DNA of 7,455 nt from an uncultured bacterium (lineage in GTDB: Bacteria; Actinomycetota; Coriobacteriia; Coriobacteriales; Coriobacteriaceae). Below are positions 4,912 to 7,455 of this stretch, one piece after another. The stretch lies in the NCBI GenBank assembly GCA_905215765.1, contig CAJMRP010000096.1, positions 1-7,455 on the forward strand, written 5' to 3'. The notes below the pieces were generated by a model. The model saw only the letters and a list, made by a program, of their open reading frames with translations. It ran no database searches and had not been told where the DNA came from. The position numbers and the translations under genes are program-made. How positions within the stretch are numbered: the stretch's first letter is position 1; each line of letters begins with the position of its first letter.

Positions 4912-5865
4912 ATGGACAAGGCCGCATCCGCCGGTCATTCGAACCGTTGCCGCATCGTCGTCGATACCTGCTGCGACTTTAGCCCCGAGGTCGCTGCGAA
5001 CCTCGATGTCGATATCCTGGGTTTCCCCTTCATTATCGATGGCGAAGAGCGCACGGACGACATCTGGTCGAGCATCACACCCAAGGAGTTCTACGACCGG
5101 ATGCGCGCCGGTGCCCGCGTGTCCACCTCGGCTGTGTCGCTCGGTCGCTATATCGAGTTCTTTACCGAGTGCGCCAAAGAGGGCACGCCCACGGTCTACC
5201 TGTGCTTTACCTCGGCGCTGTCGTCGAGCTACAACTCCGCGTGCCAGGCGGCAGATGCCGTGCGCGCCGACTATCCCAACTTTGAGCTCTACGTGGTCGA
5301 CAACGCTCTGCCCTGCGCGACCGGCGCGCTCTTGGCGCTCGAGGCCGTGCGCCAGCGTTCGGCGGGACTGACCGCCAAACAGCTGGTCGATTGGGCAAAC
5401 GAGGCAAAAACCTACGTGCACGGCTACTTTACGCTCGAGAGCTTCGACGCACTGGCTGCCGGCGGCCGCATTCCTCCCGCGGCGGCGCAGCTCACGGCAA
5501 AGCTCGACGTCAAGCCCGAGCTCTCCTACGACCTGGCCGGCTCGCTGTCGCTGATCGGCGTCAACCGTGGCCGCAAGAAGGCGCTCAAGTCCATCCTCAA
5601 GTCGTTCCGCGAGAACTACGTGCCCGATCGCACCATGCCCATCGCCATCATGACGGCCGATGCCGAAAAGGATGGTGACTGGCTCGAAGCCGCCATCCGC
5701 AAGGAGGAGGGTTGCGCCGACGTCACGATCATTCGCGGCTCCGTGGGTCCCACCATCGGCTCGCACGTGGGCCCCGGCATGGTGGGCTGCGCGTTTTGGG
5801 GTAAGAACCGCGCCGACAAGGCGTCGCTTTCCGACCGTATCGCCCGCCGCGTGCGCGGTCAGTAG
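4912..5865 (+). CDS. degV: DegV family protein (fatty-acid-binding)
   Basis: The protein has 317 residues, slightly longer than many DegV proteins (about 280). DegV/FakB-type proteins bind a fatty acid and, with a FakA kinase, present it for phosphorylation in the use of exogenous fatty acids. Visible family features are the first strand and loop RIVVDTCCDFSPE (14-26), VSTSAVS (70-76) at the lipid-contact loop, ALSSSYNSA, FDALAAGGRIP, and the C-terminal TIGSHVGPGMVG, equivalent to the family's T-H-x-G-P-G head-group loop. Start ATG 4912 has AAGGAG at 4898-4903, 8 bases upstream; an in-frame TTG directly before it is disfavoured. No fakA is adjacent, which is usual since kinase and binding protein are often unlinked. 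The preceding terminator indicates its own promoter, which I could not place in the very short gap. Confidence 0.93.
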   Translation: MDKAASAGHSNRCRIVVDTCCDFSPEVAANLDVDILGFPFIIDGEERTDDIWSSITPKEFYDRMRAGARVSTSAVSLGRYIEFFTECAKEGTPTVYLCFTSALSSSYNSACQAADAVRADYPNFELYVVDNALPCATGALLALEAVRQRSAGLTAKQLVDWANEAKTYVHGYFTLESFDALAAGGRIPPAAAQLTAKLDVKPELSYDLAGSLSLIGVNRGRKKALKSILKSFRENYVPDRTMPIAIMTADAEKDGDWLEAAIRKEEGCADVTIIRGSVGPTIGSHVGPGMVGCAFWGKNRADKASLSDRIARRVRGQ

Positions 5866-5963
5866 GCAAGCGCTGCGTCCGTTATCGCCCTCGACTCACA
5901 GCCCAAACGCTGGCACCGAGTATTCAACCTGGTAACAACACCCAACCCAAAAGGAAAGGTTTC

Positions 5964-7043
5964 ATGGCAAACAAGCTCTCCGTCGCATTTATCGGCACCG
6001 GAATCATGGGTGCCCCCATCGTCGGCCACATTCTGGACGCCGGCTATCCCGTCACGGTCAACAACCGCACCAAGTCCAAGGCTGCAGCGCTCGTTGAGCG
6101 CGGTGCCGCCTGGGCCGATACGCCGGCCGATGCCGTGGCTAACGCCGATGTCGTCTTTACCATGGTGGGCTATCCCTCCGAGGTCGAGGAGCTCTACCTG
6201 GCGGGCGACGGCCTGCTCGCGTGCACTAAGCCCGGCGCGGTCCTGATCGACCTCACCACGAGCTCGCCCGAGCTGGCGCGCGACATCGCCGAGGCCGCCC
6301 AGGTCTCCGGCCGCATGGCGTTTGACTGCCCCGTCACCGGCGGCGAGTCGGGAGCTATCGCTGGCACGCTCACGGCTATCGTGGGCGCTACCGAGAACGA
6401 CATCGCCCCGGTCCGCGACATCCTTTCCACCTTTGCGGCAACCATCTGCTGCTTTGACGGCGCCGGCAAGGGCCAGGCTGCCAAGCTCGCCAACCAGGTG
6501 TCGCTGGGCGCCTGCATGGTCGGCATGGCAGACGCCATGGCATTTGCCGAGCTGAGCGGCCTTGACCTGGAGAAGACCCGCCAGATGATCCTGGGTGGTA
6601 CCGGCAAGTCCGGCGCCATGGAGAGTCTGGCGCCCAAGGCGCTCGACGGCGACTACAAGCCCGGCTTTATGGTCGAGCACTTCATTAAGGACCTGCGCTT
6701 GGCGCTCGCCTATGCCGACGATCGCGAGCTTGCGCTGCCCGGCGCCGACGTCGCCTTTACGCTCTACGACATGCTCGACGCCATCGGTGGCGCCAAGCTG
6801 GGTACCCAGGCCATCACGGTCCTCTACAAGGAGGAGGCTGACGCCATCGCCGCCGGTCTGGATTGGTCGCAGTATCGTCCCGAAGAGCACGGTGCTCACG
6901 AGGGCGGCTGCGGTTGCGGCGAGCACGGCGACGACCACGAGTGCGGTTGCGGCCACCACCATGGCGAGGACCACGAGTGCTGCGGCGGCCACGGCCATGA
7001 TGATGGCCACGAGTGCTGCTGCGGCCACCATCACGGGGAGTAG
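5964..7043 (+). CDS. Beta-hydroxyacid dehydrogenase (3-hydroxyisobutyrate / tartronate semialdehyde reductase family) with His/Cys-rich tail
   Basis: The 359-residue protein begins with the Rossmann dinucleotide motif FIGTGIMGAP (G11, G13, G16). The NNRTKSK after the second strand suggests NADP(H) preference by its basic residues. The family substrate loop is DCPVTGGESGA (121-131). The catalytic region GKGQAAKLANQ holds K174 and N177. These place it with 3-hydroxyisobutyrate dehydrogenases and 2-hydroxy-3-oxopropionate reductases, which reversibly reduce a semialdehyde; the exact substrate cannot be read. The family is normally about 290-300 residues. Here residues ~307-359 form an extra tail with 9 Cys and 14 His, dominated by HEC-x-C-G-HHHG repeats, as in metal-storing tails of SlyD or HypB. 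The SD is AGGAAAGG at 5952-5959. The next gene follows after 5 bases. Confidence 0.9.
   Translation: MANKLSVAFIGTGIMGAPIVGHILDAGYPVTVNNRTKSKAAALVERGAAWADTPADAVANADVVFTMVGYPSEVEELYLAGDGLLACTKPGAVLIDLTTSSPELARDIAEAAQVSGRMAFDCPVTGGESGAIAGTLTAIVGATENDIAPVRDILSTFAATICCFDGAGKGQAAKLANQVSLGACMVGMADAMAFAELSGLDLEKTRQMILGGTGKSGAMESLAPKALDGDYKPGFMVEHFIKDLRLALAYADDRELALPGADVAFTLYDMLDAIGGAKLGTQAITVLYKEEADAIAAGLDWSQYRPEEHGAHEGGCGCGEHGDDHECGCGHHHGEDHECCGGHGHDDGHECCCGHHHGE
6936..7040 (+). repeat. 36-bp in-frame tandem repeat encoding the metal-binding tail
   Basis: Three adjacent units begin with CACGAGTGC at 6936, 6972 and 7008, coding for 12-residue repeats (325-336, 337-348, and 349-359 which is one residue short). 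A degenerate fourth unit precedes them at residues 312-324. Each unit codes for HEC, then a Cys/Gly pair and a His cluster. The pattern indicates growth by tandem duplication. Confidence 0.8.
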
Positions 7044-7048
7044 CGCCC

Positions 7049-7455
7049 ATGAGCTGGACGTTCGTGGTACTAGCGCTGGTGCTCTTTCTCTTTGCGATCT
7101 ACATTGGCTTTTTGTGCGGCCAGTGGGCGTGCGAAAAGCGCGTCATCACCAAGCGCGACTACTGGATTGCCAACTTTGCAGGTGCGGCGGCAGTCGTCCT
7201 GCTGACCTGGGTGTTTTCGCTGTTCCCGTTGGTGCAGTTTGCGCCGATCGGCTGGCTCGGCGGCTTTATCGCCGGTCTTAAGATGAGCTTTGGCGAGTCC
7301 GTCGGCCCGTGGCGCAAGCACGACGAGGTCTTTAACGTCAACAAGGCTCACCGCGCCGCCGCCGACGCGGGCGATGCCGAGGAGCGTCGCCGCGCGCGTC
7401 GCAATGGCGCGGCCGACCGACAGCTCATCTCGGTCACCGATGACAGCAAGGGTGC
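7049..7455 (+). CDS. Small membrane protein of unknown function (partial at 3' end)
   Basis: ATG 7049 is preceded by GGGGAG (7035-7040), which overlaps the end of the dehydrogenase gene, so translation is probably coupled. At least 135 residues are present and the frame is open at the window edge. An N-terminal membrane segment covers about residues 4-24 (FVVLALVLFLFAIYIGFLCG). A second covers ~43-62 (FAGAAAVVLLTWVFSLFPLV), and a shorter hydrophobic GWLGGFIAGL follows. After that the chain becomes hydrophilic and basic, with an Arg/Ala-rich stretch (AEERRRARRNGAADR) probably in the cytoplasm. I do not recognise the family. Its coupling to the dehydrogenase is the only functional hint. Confidence 0.75.
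   Translation, partial: MSWTFVVLALVLFLFAIYIGFLCGQWACEKRVITKRDYWIANFAGAAAVVLLTWVFSLFPLVQFAPIGWLGGFIAGLKMSFGESVGPWRKHDEVFNVNKAHRAAADAGDAEERRRARRNGAADRQLISVTDDSKG

Noticed and set aside
4801..5766. 321-codon minus-strand frame opposite degV
   Set aside because: It is a shadow of degV, which matches its family along the full length.
5859..7034. 391-codon minus-strand frame opposite the dehydrogenase
   Set aside because: Valine/alanine-rich shadow of a GC-rich gene; the plus-strand frame has clear Rossmann and catalytic motifs and an SD.
6936..7040. CRISPR-like array
   Set aside because: The 36-bp repeats are contiguous without spacers and lie in frame within a coding region.

Overview
The window looks like chromosomal DNA from a high-G+C Gram-positive bacterium, most likely a gut Coriobacteriia such as Collinsella. 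This rests on the strong G/C bias at third codon positions, the mix of ATG, GTG and TTG starts with purine-rich Shine-Dalgarno (SD) sites, an arginine-rich protein tail, and gene types I associate with that class. The genus is an inference. All supported genes are on the + strand.

Left part (1-2423). The basic tail of an unidentified protein ends at 143. Two hairpins follow, and the second contains the probable SD of a TTG-started comF gene (246-1052). Seventeen bases downstream of comF is an uncharacterised protein with a C-terminal PD-(D/E)XK/DUF559-like nuclease signature (1069-2172). Next comes a compact AT-rich palindromic element (2207-2423) with 47-bp near-perfect terminal inverted repeats, no coding capacity and several internal hairpins. 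It resembles a miniature inverted-repeat element.

Middle part (2424-4893). A good sigma-70-type promoter (TATAAT at 2568) precedes about 320 nt that fold by several non-crossing perfect helices, three of them long-range and joining the two ends. I read this as a structured noncoding RNA. Because it lies between comF and the ribosome hibernation factor gene hpf/raiA, the raiA-motif RNA is the leading candidate. It runs directly into the translation start of an orphan family-3 solute-binding lipoprotein (2905-3930). After a textbook terminator (3997-4030) comes hpf (4248-4832), with a hairpin-rich leader and a second strong terminator (4862-4893).

Right part (4912-7455). degV (fatty-acid-binding family) is followed by a beta-hydroxyacid dehydrogenase of the 3-hydroxyisobutyrate/tartronate-semialdehyde type. 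This enzyme carries an unusual C-terminal tail of about 50 residues, rich in His, Cys and Gly and made of 12-residue tandem repeats, so it probably binds metal. Five bases later starts a small membrane protein that runs off the window and is likely translationally coupled.

The best candidates for something under-described are the structured RNA and its closing helix over the lipoprotein SD, the AT-rich palindromic element, the nuclease-like gene next to comF, and the metal-binding tail on the dehydrogenase.
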